A stretch of DNA of 6,644 nt from an uncultured Clostridia bacterium (GCA_947567585.1 CANONE010000119.1:1-6644), one strand, 5' to 3'. Counted from the first letter of the stretch, positions 1 to 6,333 are shown. Made by a program: numbers and translations. Notes: generated from the sequence alone by a model not told the origin.

Positions 1-305
1 GCTTGCAGATTGTCACCACTGAACAAGGCTCTCTGTCTGATAATCGTGGAATCAAGGAAATATTCGAATCGATCAACGATCCCCGGTTTGTGTTTACAGA
101 CCGCAGTTGCTTTATCAATCTTGATTTTGCCCGTGCGATAGACGGCAACTGGATGGTTATGAAAAATGGAGAGCGGCTGCCGATCAGTCGCCCTATAATG
201 CCTAAAGTAAAGGATGCCATCATGCGGCTGGCGGGGAAGCCTGCCAGCTCCTTTTTTGCCGCTTCCACGCATATTTTCCCACTCCGCCCGCCAAACTGTA
301 GTTAA
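1..305 (+). CDS. LytTR-family DNA-binding regulator, C-terminal part (5' end outside window)
   Basis: The frame is open from the left edge to a TAA stop, so only the last ~100 residues are visible. The segment from FVFTDRSCFINLDFARAIDG through MVMKNGERLPISRP to PKVKDAIMRLAG matches the C-terminal half of a LytTR domain: the R-S-x-x-[IV]-N-L strand, the 'NGE-LPISR' hairpin, and the final helix. LytTR domains bind direct repeats in promoters and usually sit behind a receiver domain in response regulators of the AgrA/LytR type, but any receiver here would lie outside the window. A TTG at position 3 is unlikely to be the true start because it would cut the domain in half. After the domain comes an atypical tail of about 25 residues (PASSFFAASTHIFPLRPPNCS) that I do not recognise; it may be a random extension created by loss of an earlier stop. 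The target genes are unknown. Family call is firm; function as a response regulator is inference. Confidence 0.75.
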   Translation, partial: LQIVTTEQGSLSDNRGIKEIFESINDPRFVFTDRSCFINLDFARAIDGNWMVMKNGERLPISRPIMPKVKDAIMRLAGKPASSFFAASTHIFPLRPPNCS

Positions 306-545
306 CGCGATTCAAAAGAGGCACGCCCCTTTTGAATCGGGCGGCAAGACCGCCCAGCTTGAAACTCGGCGTTTATCGATTTTCAAGTGCGTTTACTATA
401 AAGCCAAAAGCAAACACAAACTCCCTGCTCCGCCCACAAAGCCGCCGGTGTAAAACCGAAAAAACCGGAGCAAAAGTTTCGTCCACCTTTATAAGGGTGG
501 CAGGGGCTTGGGGGCGCCGCCTCCAAGGTCTTGGTTCTTGCGCAA
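306..545. repeat. Gene-free region with a cluster of inverted repeats
   Basis: No convincing gene lies between the regulator stop and the spoVAD ribosome binding site. Instead there is a run of potential hairpins: an 11-bp perfect stem at 308-318/329-339; a GC stem GGGCGG/CCGCCC at 339-344/350-355; an 11-bp stem with one mismatch at 358-368/377-387; GCTCCG/CGGAGC at 427-432/466-471 enclosing CCGGT/ACCGG at 445-449/464-468; CCACC/GGTGG at 483-487/496-500; and TTGGGGGC/GCCTCCAA at 508-515/519-526 with one G-U pair. None is followed by a clear T-run, so these do not look like simple terminators, although the first sits three bases after the regulator stop and could help end or stabilise that transcript. 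The density suggests a dispersed intergenic repeat (REP/MITE-like) or a structured leader RNA of spoVAD. Which one is open. Confidence 0.5.
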
Positions 546-546
546 A

Positions 547-552
547 AGGAGA
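547..552 (+). promoter_or_regulatory. Ribosome binding site fixing the spoVAD start
   Basis: AGGAGA lies 7 bases before the ATG at 560. It decides the start: the same frame is open back to 332, but that extension reads through the hairpin cluster, has no similarity to SpoVAD and has no ribosome binding site. Confidence 0.85.
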
Positions 553-559
553 GACAGAA

Positions 560-1561
560 ATGAAACGGATTGGGAAACAGACCATTGAATTTGAAAACGC
601 GCCCAGTGTGATTGGACATGGGGCGGTAGGCGGACGCAAGGAAGCGGGAGGGCCCTTGGGGGCGGACTTTGACCAGACCTTTGAGGACACCACGCTGAAC
701 ACGGACAGCTGGGAGAAGGCGGAGGCGCAGCTGCAAAAGGAGGCTGTAGCCGTGGCGCTGGCCTCGGCGGGGTGCAGGGCGGAGGAGGTGGATTTCATCT
801 TTGCCGGAGACCTTCTCAACCAATGCATATCCTCCACCTTTGGCCTGCGGGGCTATGGAATGCCCTATTTGGGGCAATATGGGGCCTGTTCTACCATGGC
901 CCAGACCCTTTTAATGGCGGCGGTTATGGTGGACTCCGGGGCGGCGGACCGGGCGGCGGCGGTAACCAGCTCCCACTTCTGCTCGGCGGAAAGACAGTTC
1001 CGCACCCCCCTGGAGTACGGCGCGCAGCGCACGCCCACGGCCCAGTGGACCGCCACCGCCTCGGGCAGCGTGATTGTGGGAAAGGGCGGGCGCGTCCGGA
1101 TACAGCGGGCCCTGGCTGGGAAAATCGTGGATCTGGGAGTAAAGGACCCGGCCAACATGGGGGCCGCCATGGCCCCGGCGGCGGCGGACAGCATCTGCCA
1201 GTTCCTGGAGGACACCCATCAGCGCCCCCAGGATTTCGACGGCATCTTTACCGGGGACCTGGGCGCCGTAGGCAGCCAGCTGATGCTGGACGCCCTCAAA
1301 GGAGAGGGGTTGGACTTGACAACGGTACACCAGGACTGCGGCCTCATGCTCTATTACCGGGAGGCCCAGGACGTCCACGCCGGCGGGTCCGGCTGCGGCT
1401 GCTCCGCCAGCGTGCTGTGCGGGCATCTGCTAAGGCAAATGGAAAAGGGAGAGCTGAAAAAAATCCTTTTTTGCGCCACTGGCGCTCTCATGTCCACCAC
1501 CTCCCAGCAGCAGGGGGAATCCATCCCCGGCGTGTGCCATATTGTGCAATTGGAGGGATAA
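560..1561 (+). CDS. spoVAD: Stage V sporulation protein AD (SpoVAD)
   Basis: SpoVAD is a soluble subunit of the SpoVA complex. It binds dipicolinic acid (DPA) and is needed to move Ca-DPA into the forespore and release it in germination; it acts at the spore inner membrane. The 333-residue product matches the family length of about 338 and has the thiolase/ketoacyl-synthase-like fold. Visible hallmarks are GQYGACSTMAQTL with Cys110, TSSHFCSAERQFR at ~137-148, TPTAQW at ~158, DVHAGGSGCGCSAS at ~271-284, and the C-terminal GALMSTTSQQQGESIPG at ~308-324. Start chosen by the AGGAGA site and the typical N-terminus (MKRIGKQTIEFEN). In most spore formers spoVAD sits between spoVAC and spoVAE; here the gene is alone, with a hairpin-rich region before it and a terminator just after it. 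I could not find a convincing forespore (SigG) promoter. Identification is firm. Confidence 0.96.
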   Translation: MKRIGKQTIEFENAPSVIGHGAVGGRKEAGGPLGADFDQTFEDTTLNTDSWEKAEAQLQKEAVAVALASAGCRAEEVDFIFAGDLLNQCISSTFGLRGYGMPYLGQYGACSTMAQTLLMAAVMVDSGAADRAAAVTSSHFCSAERQFRTPLEYGAQRTPTAQWTATASGSVIVGKGGRVRIQRALAGKIVDLGVKDPANMGAAMAPAAADSICQFLEDTHQRPQDFDGIFTGDLGAVGSQLMLDALKGEGLDLTTVHQDCGLMLYYREAQDVHAGGSGCGCSASVLCGHLLRQMEKGELKKILFCATGALMSTTSQQQGESIPGVCHIVQLEG

Positions 1562-1590
1562 AGGCCGCGGGCGCGAAAGCCTCCCCGGCT

Positions 1591-1635
1591 AAAAAAGCCC
1601 GCCCCTAGAGCTCAGCTCCGGGGGCGGGCTTTTTT
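1591..1635. terminator. Bidirectional intrinsic terminator between convergent genes
   Basis: A perfect 9-bp GC stem (GCCCGCCCC at 1597-1605 with GGGGCGGGC at 1621-1629) encloses a further GAGC/GCTC stem at 1608-1611/1615-1618. It is flanked by A6 at 1591-1596 and T6 at 1630-1635, so it gives a hairpin plus T-run on either strand. It lies 29 bases after the spoVAD stop and 6 bases after the end of the convergent dehydrogenase gene, and should end both transcripts. Confidence 0.93.
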
Positions 1636-1641
1636 AGCGGT

Positions 1642-2667
1642 TTAGCAGTAGAATTCCAGCGGGTAGGTGGGGTAGGCCAGCTGGTCCAGCTCGTCCAGGG
1701 TGATAAGGCCGGGAGGGGCCAGGAGGACGCTGGGGATGCGGTTGACAATGGTGGCGCAGGTGTGCTCCACGGTGGCAGGCTTCACCACATGGAACTCGGT
1801 GTCCGGCTCGCCGGTGATTTTCCAATCGCACATGTCGCCGTCGTCAGGGCCGTAAACCTTGCCGATGCACTGGGTCTCAATCACCGGGCCCTGGAAAGTC
1901 TCTGTGGTGACCACCGCAGCCATGCCGATGCAGTTGCCCTTGGGGATGGTGGCGCCCATGGTCTGGGAGTACAGGTCGCTGTCATGGAAATAGGGCACGC
2001 ACTTCTGGGTCTGGCTCTTGATGGTCCAGCCCATTTTAGCGGCCAGGGCCTCGTTGGAGTTCCATACATAAGAGGGCTCCAGCACCTCCGGGTGGGCGAT
2101 CTGCGCCTCGAACTCCTCCGGAGTCAGCATAACGCCGTGGGCCTTGGCCAGGGCCAGGCCGTAGTCCTCCACATTGTAGCTGACCGCGCCCTCAATCTTC
2201 TGAATGCTGTTGCAGCTGCCTGCTACCAGGCCCACCATGTTCACCCAGAAGGTGTCCTCCATGCCGCTGCCCACGAAGGTGCAGCCGTTTTCCTTGGCTA
2301 GCACGTCCAGGGCGTTGGCCCGCACGGGGTCCGTAGTCCAGCAGTAGGTGGCCTCTTCGCAGGTGGTAATCACATTGATGCCCCGGGAGAGGCACTTCAC
2401 GTAGTGGTCATAACAGTCGCTGACCAAGCTGAAGAGGGTGACAATGGCCACGTCCGCGTCGCAGCCGTCCAGCACGGCGTCCGCGTCGCTGCTGATGGTC
2501 ACGCCGGTCTTTACCCCCAATTCCGCATAGTCGCCCACGTCCATGCCTACAATCTCCGGGTTTACGTCGATGGCCCCTACAATCTGCACCCCGTGCTCAT
2601 ACAGATAGCGCAGAGTGTACTTGGCCATTTTTCCGCAGCCGTACTGCACTGCCCGAATTTTACCCAT
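1642..2667 (-). CDS. NAD-dependent amino-acid dehydrogenase of the 2,4-diaminopentanoate dehydrogenase / DapB-like type
   Basis: The 341-residue protein has an N-terminal Rossmann domain with the glycine motif GCGKMA at 10-15 and an acidic residue after strand 2 (AIDVNP, Asp34), which favours NAD over NADP. The N-terminal half resembles dihydrodipicolinate reductase, but the length and the second half (from about GSGMEDTFWVNM at 133-144) fit the family that contains 2,4-diaminopentanoate dehydrogenase, the enzyme that oxidatively deaminates 2,4-diaminopentanoate in clostridial ornithine fermentation. None of the usual ornithine-pathway partners (aminomutase subunits, AKP thiolase) is visible, so the substrate is uncertain and no symbol is given; many clostridia carry diverged paralogues. 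It is not a standard DapB. The ATG is supported by AGGAGG (plus-strand 2677-2682) with 9-base spacing. It appears monocistronic: a terminator follows, and its own upstream region holds a possible promoter and inverted repeats. Confidence 0.72.
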   Translation of the reverse strand: MGKIRAVQYGCGKMAKYTLRYLYEHGVQIVGAIDVNPEIVGMDVGDYAELGVKTGVTISSDADAVLDGCDADVAIVTLFSLVSDCYDHYVKCLSRGINVITTCEEATYCWTTDPVRANALDVLAKENGCTFVGSGMEDTFWVNMVGLVAGSCNSIQKIEGAVSYNVEDYGLALAKAHGVMLTPEEFEAQIAHPEVLEPSYVWNSNEALAAKMGWTIKSQTQKCVPYFHDSDLYSQTMGATIPKGNCIGMAAVVTTETFQGPVIETQCIGKVYGPDDGDMCDWKITGEPDTEFHVVKPATVEHTCATIVNRIPSVLLAPPGLITLDELDQLAYPTYPLEFYC

Positions 2668-2738
2668 CTTTCTAGACCTCCTGAAAAATTTTTATGGTAT
2701 GGAAAAGCAGGCTCCCCTGCCATTCTTCCCCAGTATCT

Positions 2739-2816
2739 AGTATAGATTATTTTCCCCGGAATATGAGAACCTGTACCAATAAGAGTTAGTACCCATCTTT
2801 TCGGCAAATTTTGCCG
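2739..2816 (-). promoter_or_regulatory. Possible promoter and operator region of the dehydrogenase gene
   Basis: On the minus strand a TATACT -10 (plus 2739-2744) lies about 72 bases before the start codon. No good -35 is seen at 17 bases; TTCTCA at 19-base spacing is the best. Just upstream are two dyads: GTACCAA-N6-TTAGTAC (2773-2792, one mismatch) and the perfect palindrome CGGCAAA-T-TTTGCCG (2802-2816). A weak -35 with an inverted repeat immediately upstream fits an activator-dependent promoter. The rest of 2668-2886 contains no gene. Confidence 0.35.
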
Positions 2817-2830
2817 TTGACCGCGTTGCA

Positions 2831-2857
2831 AAAGCTTTTAAGACCCGTACGGACGGG
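2831..2857 (-). terminator. Weak candidate terminator after the GGDEF gene
   Basis: Reading the minus strand, the stem CCCGT-CCGT-ACGGG (plus 2844-2857) follows the GGDEF stop by about 30 bases and is followed by TCTTAAAAGCTTTT. The stem is short and the T-run is broken, so efficiency is doubtful. Confidence 0.35.
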
Positions 2858-2886
2858 CCCCGGGCGCGCCCCTTTCGCACAAGCCC

Positions 2887-3804
2887 TTATTTTTCCCGGA
2901 GCTGCTTCATCTTTTCATCGACCCAGACAATTCTGTTCCGTCCCAGCTTTTTGGCGTCGTAAAGCATGGCGTCCGCAATCTTCAGGTAGACGCTGTACTC
3001 ATCGCCGGTTTTGGGGACCACGGTCACGCCCCCGCTGCTGACGGTCACCCACTTGGAAACGCTGGGGGCATGGGGGATGCGCAGCGTTTCCACCTCCTGG
3101 CGGATGTGCTTCACATGCTCGAACACGGAGGCCGCCTCGCCCCCCAGCACCAGGGCCACGAATTCCTCTCCCCCGTAGCGGGCGACAAAATCTGTGGAAC
3201 GCCGGAAGTATTTGGAAAGCACCTGGGCCACGGCGGCAATCACCTTGTCTCCCGCGGGGTGCCCAAAGGTATCGTTGTACGCCTTGAAATGATCAATGTC
3301 AAACATGCATATGGAAACCGGAATGTGCAGGCGGATGGCCTCCTGCCATTTGGCGGCGCTGTAGAGCTCGTACTGCCGCCGGTTGGCAATCCCCGTCAGC
3401 TGGTCGGTCATAGACTGCTGCTCTACCTGCTTGCGGTACTGATACAGCTTAATATGCGTATGCACCCGAGCGTTGACGATCAAAGGATGAAAGGGCTTGG
3501 TAATGTAGTCCACCGCGCCCAGGGTAAGCCCCCGCTGCTCGTCCTGTATATCGGAAAGGCTGGTGATCAAAATAACCGGTATGCTGCGGGTGATGATCTC
3601 CTCCTGCAGCTTTTTCAGCAGCGTAAAGCCGTCCATACCCGGCATCACCACATCCAAGAGGATCAAGGAAAAGTCCCCGGCGCTGGCATAGCGCAGCCCG
3701 TCCTCCGCCGTGTTGGCCACCGTGATGTCGTATTCGTCGTTTAAAATGGATTTCAGCTACGCGGTTTGCAGGGTGCTGTCGTCCACAATCAGTATTTTTT
3801 CCAT
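2887..3804 (-). pseudogene. Receiver-GGDEF response regulator (diguanylate cyclase) with in-frame amber codon 16
   Basis: The full frame is 305 residues: a receiver domain (1-~120) joined to a GGDEF domain (~130-295), the PleD/WspR-like plan that makes c-di-GMP from two GTP when the receiver is phosphorylated. Seen directly: MEKILIVDDS with the acidic pocket, phosphoacceptor Asp51 in LLDVVMPGMDG, Thr81, Lys103 in ITKPF; then DQLTGIANRR, FDIDHFKAYND, active-site GGEEF at 211-215, and the inhibitory RxxD site at 202-205. The start at 3804 is supported by AGGAGGAG (plus 3810-3817) and a good upstream promoter. Codon 16 (plus 3757-3759) reads TAG in helix 1 of the receiver (QTA-stop-LKSIL). Everything after it is intact, so the mutation is recent, or it is read through, or it is a sequence error. 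Restart at GTG codon 29 (3720) lacks a ribosome binding site and would lose strand 1 and the acidic pocket, though a free GGDEF domain might still fold. Confidence 0.88.
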
Positions 3805-3809
3805 TTCGG

Positions 3810-3817
3810 CTCCTCCT
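3810..3817 (-). promoter_or_regulatory. Strong ribosome binding site of the GGDEF gene
   Basis: AGGAGGAG on the minus strand, 5 bases before the ATG at 3804. It shows that the original start lies upstream of the amber codon and that the short downstream frame beginning at 3720 is not the native gene. Confidence 0.85.
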
Positions 3818-3918
3818 CATTCTGACGGTTCAAACACTTCTTCGAGAGATTCCCCATGAAAGCTTTGCCATATTGTTTTATGTAAAAGGGACCTTTCCCT
3901 AGTGGTAGACGCATCTAT

Positions 3919-3947
3919 ATCATACACGATTTTGGTCCGGTTGACAA
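3919..3947 (-). promoter_or_regulatory. SigA-type promoter of the GGDEF gene
   Basis: Minus-strand TTGTCA (plus 3942-3947), a 17-base spacer and TATGAT (plus 3919-3924) form a near-consensus housekeeping promoter. Transcription would start near 3912 and give a leader of about 108 bases, which includes a small stem AGGGA-N4-TCCCT (3887-3900) followed by TTTT. Confidence 0.8.
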
Positions 3948-4020
3948 TAGCTTTTTGCATTTTTTACCAATTTCCCCGGCTTTCCCGGCTGTACGCGGGT
4001 CAGGCCCCGCCGGCCAGCGC

Positions 4021-4055
4021 AAAGCGCCCCCAGGCGTTTGAGCTGGGAGCGCTTT
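4021..4055 (-). terminator. Long hairpin after the Cys-rich gene, possible terminator without T-run
   Basis: A 13-bp stem with one mismatch (4021-4033 with 4043-4055, 9-base loop) begins about 20 bases after the stop of the Cys-rich gene. No T-run follows on the minus strand, so it may be a 3'-end stabiliser or a factor-assisted stop rather than a classical intrinsic terminator. It separates the Cys-rich gene from the GGDEF promoter. Apart from it and the promoter, 3821-4075 holds nothing recognisable. Confidence 0.5.
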
Positions 4056-4075
4056 GTGGTTTCGCATAAGGCGGG

Positions 4076-4786
4076 TTAGCAGCCGCAGTCTCCCTCTCCG
4101 GCCCTGGGGGGGAAGAACTCGTGCAGGGGAAAGTCGATGCGCCTAAAGAGCTCGCAGGGGTTGTCGGAGGTAGGAACGCATTCCTTCTCGGGCACGCAGA
4201 AATCATAGGCTGGTATCAGCATCTGCACGCTGCGGGCGATCTGTACAATGGTGAACAGGCCGATGGTCACATAGATGTTGTTGCGCTGGGGGGCCGGGTC
4301 CAGCTCGCCGCCATAGCGCTGGCAGATGCACTCGGGCACCCGGCAGTAAGGCTCCACCCGGCAGGGGGCGCCGCAGAGCTTGGCGGAAAGCGCCACGGGC
4401 TCGGCCACCTGCACAGTGGCCTTGGGCAGGGCCCGGGGGTCGCCGGGCAGCTGGGGATTATCCCTCTCTCCGCCCGACTGGAAGACCTTCACGCTGCCCT
4501 CGCTGCCGTAGAGCACCACTTTTTTGTTGAACACAGCCACGCCGCTGATGGGCACAGGCCCGGATGAGGGGCCGCCAAAGAGCTCCACGGACACGTCGAA
4601 GAAAAAGGTCATATCCACGGAATAGAAGCCCTTGTTAAAGGGAATGGGCTGCAAGTCCGTGTAGACGGTGATCACCGACACCTCCCGAATGCGTACATTG
4701 GACGCGCTGTCGATCACCGGCTGCTGCGCCGCGGGAAACAGCACGCGTATGTCCTCAAGGCAGTCTTTATCAAAACAAATACCGCT
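4076..4786 (-). CDS. Cys-rich clostridial protein of unknown function, 5' end cut off by the recombinase element
   Basis: The frame is open from the recombinase stop codon (4787-4789) to TAA at 4076 and encodes 236 residues, with no ATG near its beginning. The first codons read SGICFDKDCLEDIR-VLFPAAQQPVID. This looks like the inside of a protein, not a start, so the native N-terminus is missing. A GTG at 4744 with a GAGGA 8 bases before it could start a 222-residue product but would drop the CF..DC segment. Visible: a beta-rich middle (VDMTFFFDVSVELF, GVAVFNKKVVLYGSEG), then ten Cys in the last 100 residues (CGAPC, CRVPECIC, CVPEKEC, C-terminal CGC) and no signal peptide or membrane segment. 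I have an impression, unverified, of related proteins of unknown function in spore-forming clostridia. Clustered Cys would suit a spore-coat or metal-binding protein, but this is inference. The missing 5' part should lie beyond the right end of the element. Confidence 0.72.
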   Translation of the reverse strand, partial: SGICFDKDCLEDIRVLFPAAQQPVIDSASNVRIREVSVITVYTDLQPIPFNKGFYSVDMTFFFDVSVELFGGPSSGPVPISGVAVFNKKVVLYGSEGSVKVFQSGGERDNPQLPGDPRALPKATVQVAEPVALSAKLCGAPCRVEPYCRVPECICQRYGGELDPAPQRNNIYVTIGLFTIVQIARSVQMLIPAYDFCVPEKECVPTSDNPCELFRRIDFPLHEFFPPRAGEGDCGC

Positions 4787-4798
4787 CTATAGGTATAT
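4772..4798. other. Probable attachment-site junction (att) of the integrative element
   Basis: This is the boundary between the chromosomal Cys-rich gene and the recombinase gene. The recombinase stop TAG (4787-4789, minus strand) is followed in the same frame by the interrupted gene. An inverted repeat ATACC (4779-4783) / GGTAT (4792-4796) surrounds 8 bases, GCTCTATA, that include the stop codon. Recombination sites of large serine recombinases are short, imperfect dyads around a central dinucleotide, and integrase genes often lie next to them. The partner site is outside the window, so the exact crossover point cannot be fixed. Confidence 0.55.
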
Positions 4799-6274
4799 GG
4801 GCAAAAGAAAAAGCGTCAGGTGGAATTCGGCGGGTTTTGCCCCAAATTCCTTACGGTAGATAACCTTTTCCAACACCGTTTTCAATAGGATATTGCGTTC
4901 TTGAGAAGGTAAGCTGTGGTAGGCGTCTAGCACACCTTGGATACGCTCTACCATCTTTGGGGTGTCCAAACAGCCTTTGGGGTGAAGATTGGATTTGGCC
5001 TGTTCCAACAAGGCAATACGCTGATTCAATGCGGCGTGGCGCTGGAGGAACGTATCTGTGTCGTATATGCCCTGCTCAAGCAGATCATGCAGCCGGTCAT
5101 CCTGAGATTTGGCTGTAGCGATCTGCTTTTCTATTGTCTGCGCAATTTGCCGGCTGTCATCCTGCTGGGGCTTAGCATCCTCGCTGGCGTGGACGAGCAG
5201 ATTCATTTCCTCCCGCAATTGAGTAATGAGTTGCTCTTCCACCAGTTTTAGTTTGCTGGAAACGATGCAACCTCGTTTCTGGCATAGGAGCATGGGCCCT
5301 CCGCGCTTATCGGCTTGACGCTGCATGTGATGGCCGCAATTTGCGCAGACTACCAGCCCAGCCAAGGGATTTTCAATGACCCCAGTAAAACTGGGAGACC
5401 GCTTGTGTCCTGAGAAAATGCTTTGCACCTGGTCAAACAGTTCTTGTGAAATGATACCCTGATGGATACCCTCCACAATAGTCCAGCTATCTGGTGGGTT
5501 ATATATAACCTGGTGCTTACCACCATTTTGCTTGCTGTGCCGGATGTGGGTCTTGCGGTCCCATATGATCTTGCCTGCATAAACCGGGTTCTGTAAGATA
5601 CAGCGCACTGCGGTGCGGGTAAAGGCATCCCCCCGGCGGGGCTTTGCACCCAAGGCATTTATTTGATCCGCAATGCGTTGACAACCAAGACCCGAGGCGT
5701 ACAATTCAAACATCATGCGTACGAAGGGAGCCTCGGCTTCGTTAGGCTTAATGGAGGGCGTCTTCCCAATGCGCACTTTGTCATAACCAAAAGGGGCGTT
5801 AGCTATGTAACCGCCGTTCTGTACCGTAGCCTTAATGCCCCGGCGCAGGCGGCGCTTGATCATTTTATATTCCTGGCGGCCCAGAAAAGTCTCAAACTCC
5901 GTGTAGGTTTCATCGGTTTCATCGGAGAGGTCGTAGACCTTATTGGGCGTAATGATCTTGGTGCCGGACAGCTTGAACGCATCCAGAATAGCCCCCTGGT
6001 CGCTCATGGAGCCCCGGCCCAGGCGTTGGATATCCATGCACACCACCCCAGCGTAAAGGCCGCGCTCTACGCCATCAAGCAACCGAAGCATCTGGGGGCG
6101 GGCATAAAGGCTGTCACCGGAAACCACTTCCTCAAACACATCTTCAGGAGCAACGGAAATGGCATGGGCTTGTAAGCATTTTTGCAGCATTTCCCGGTGG
6201 CGGGCGAGGGTAATTTCTACCGGCTCTCCAGGATCGTCAGCCCGGGACTTACGTAAGTATTCAGCGTACCGCAT
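4787..6274 (-). CDS. Large serine recombinase (SpoIVCA/integrase-like)
   Basis: This 495-residue enzyme cuts and rejoins DNA at short att sites through a serine-DNA link; it should integrate or excise the element it borders. Domains in order: resolvase-type catalytic domain (1-~145) with YLRKS and nucleophile Ser10, SGDSLYARP at 52-60 and the conserved DIQRLGRG at 81-88; recombinase domain (~155-290) beginning at GYIANAPFGYD; zinc ribbon with Cys310, 313, 331 and 336; a coiled-coil stretch (~374-430); and a short C-terminal tail. Length and plan match SpoIVCA (500 residues), which excises the skin element from sigK in B. subtilis; phage integrases of this class share the plan. The ATG at 6274 is preferred over an in-frame TTG at 6292 because GAGGTGG sits just before it and MRYAEYLRKS is a typical N-terminus. 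Its 3' end abuts the interrupted gene. No excisionase (directionality factor) is visible. Confidence 0.93.
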   Translation of the reverse strand: MRYAEYLRKSRADDPGEPVEITLARHREMLQKCLQAHAISVAPEDVFEEVVSGDSLYARPQMLRLLDGVERGLYAGVVCMDIQRLGRGSMSDQGAILDAFKLSGTKIITPNKVYDLSDETDETYTEFETFLGRQEYKMIKRRLRRGIKATVQNGGYIANAPFGYDKVRIGKTPSIKPNEAEAPFVRMMFELYASGLGCQRIADQINALGAKPRRGDAFTRTAVRCILQNPVYAGKIIWDRKTHIRHSKQNGGKHQVIYNPPDSWTIVEGIHQGIISQELFDQVQSIFSGHKRSPSFTGVIENPLAGLVVCANCGHHMQRQADKRGGPMLLCQKRGCIVSSKLKLVEEQLITQLREEMNLLVHASEDAKPQQDDSRQIAQTIEKQIATAKSQDDRLHDLLEQGIYDTDTFLQRHAALNQRIALLEQAKSNLHPKGCLDTPKMVERIQGVLDAYHSLPSQERNILLKTVLEKVIYRKEFGAKPAEFHLTLFLLPIYL

Positions 6275-6278
6275 GGGA

Positions 6279-6285
6279 CCACCTC
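6279..6285 (-). promoter_or_regulatory. Ribosome binding site fixing the recombinase start
   Basis: GAGGTGG on the minus strand lies 4 bases before the ATG at 6274. It falls inside the frame if translation began at the TTG at 6292, which argues for the ATG. Confidence 0.75.
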
Positions 6286-6304
6286 GCGACAATATTTTAC
6301 CTTT

Positions 6305-6333
6305 TATATAACCCTGCTTTTGAGAGCAGGCAA
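6305..6333 (-). promoter_or_regulatory. Recombinase promoter with an operator-like palindrome in the spacer
   Basis: Minus-strand TTGCCT (plus 6328-6333), 17 bases and TATATA (plus 6305-6310) give a plausible SigA-type promoter, with a start near 6297 and a leader of about 23 bases. The dyad CCTGCT-N6-AGCAGG (6313-6330) fills the spacer and overlaps the -35, the classic place for a repressor. Slightly upstream a TATACAGT (plus 6335-6342) resembles a SigE -10 (CATACAnT), but I see no matching -35, so mother-cell control cannot be claimed. Confidence 0.5.

Noticed and set aside
332..559. N-terminal extension of spoVAD by 76 codons
   Set aside because: It runs through the hairpin cluster, has no similarity to SpoVAD and no ribosome binding site; AGGAGA fixes the ATG at 560.
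772..1608. Gly/Pro/Arg-rich second plus-strand frame inside spoVAD
   Set aside because: Its low-complexity composition is typical of an out-of-frame reading of a GC-rich gene.
1642..2667. Reading the dehydrogenase as DapB linked to DPA synthesis for spoVAD
   Set aside because: The C-terminal half does not look like DapB, and the two genes are convergent and separated by a terminator.
3070..3744. Long plus-strand frame opposite the GGDEF gene
   Set aside because: It mirrors the real minus-strand gene in GC-rich codons and has no recognisable domain or ribosome binding site.
3449..3820. A frameshift splitting the GGDEF gene
   Set aside because: Translating the native frame from 3804 shows no frameshift, only one TAG codon; the other frame in this stretch is a shadow.
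3941..3946. Plus-strand TTGACA as a -35 box
   Set aside because: No -10 at the right spacing and no plus-strand gene downstream; it overlaps the minus-strand promoter by chance.
6275..6292. TTG start giving a 501-residue recombinase
   Set aside because: The six extra codons cover the ribosome binding site GAGGTGG; the ATG at 6274 gives a normal N-terminus.
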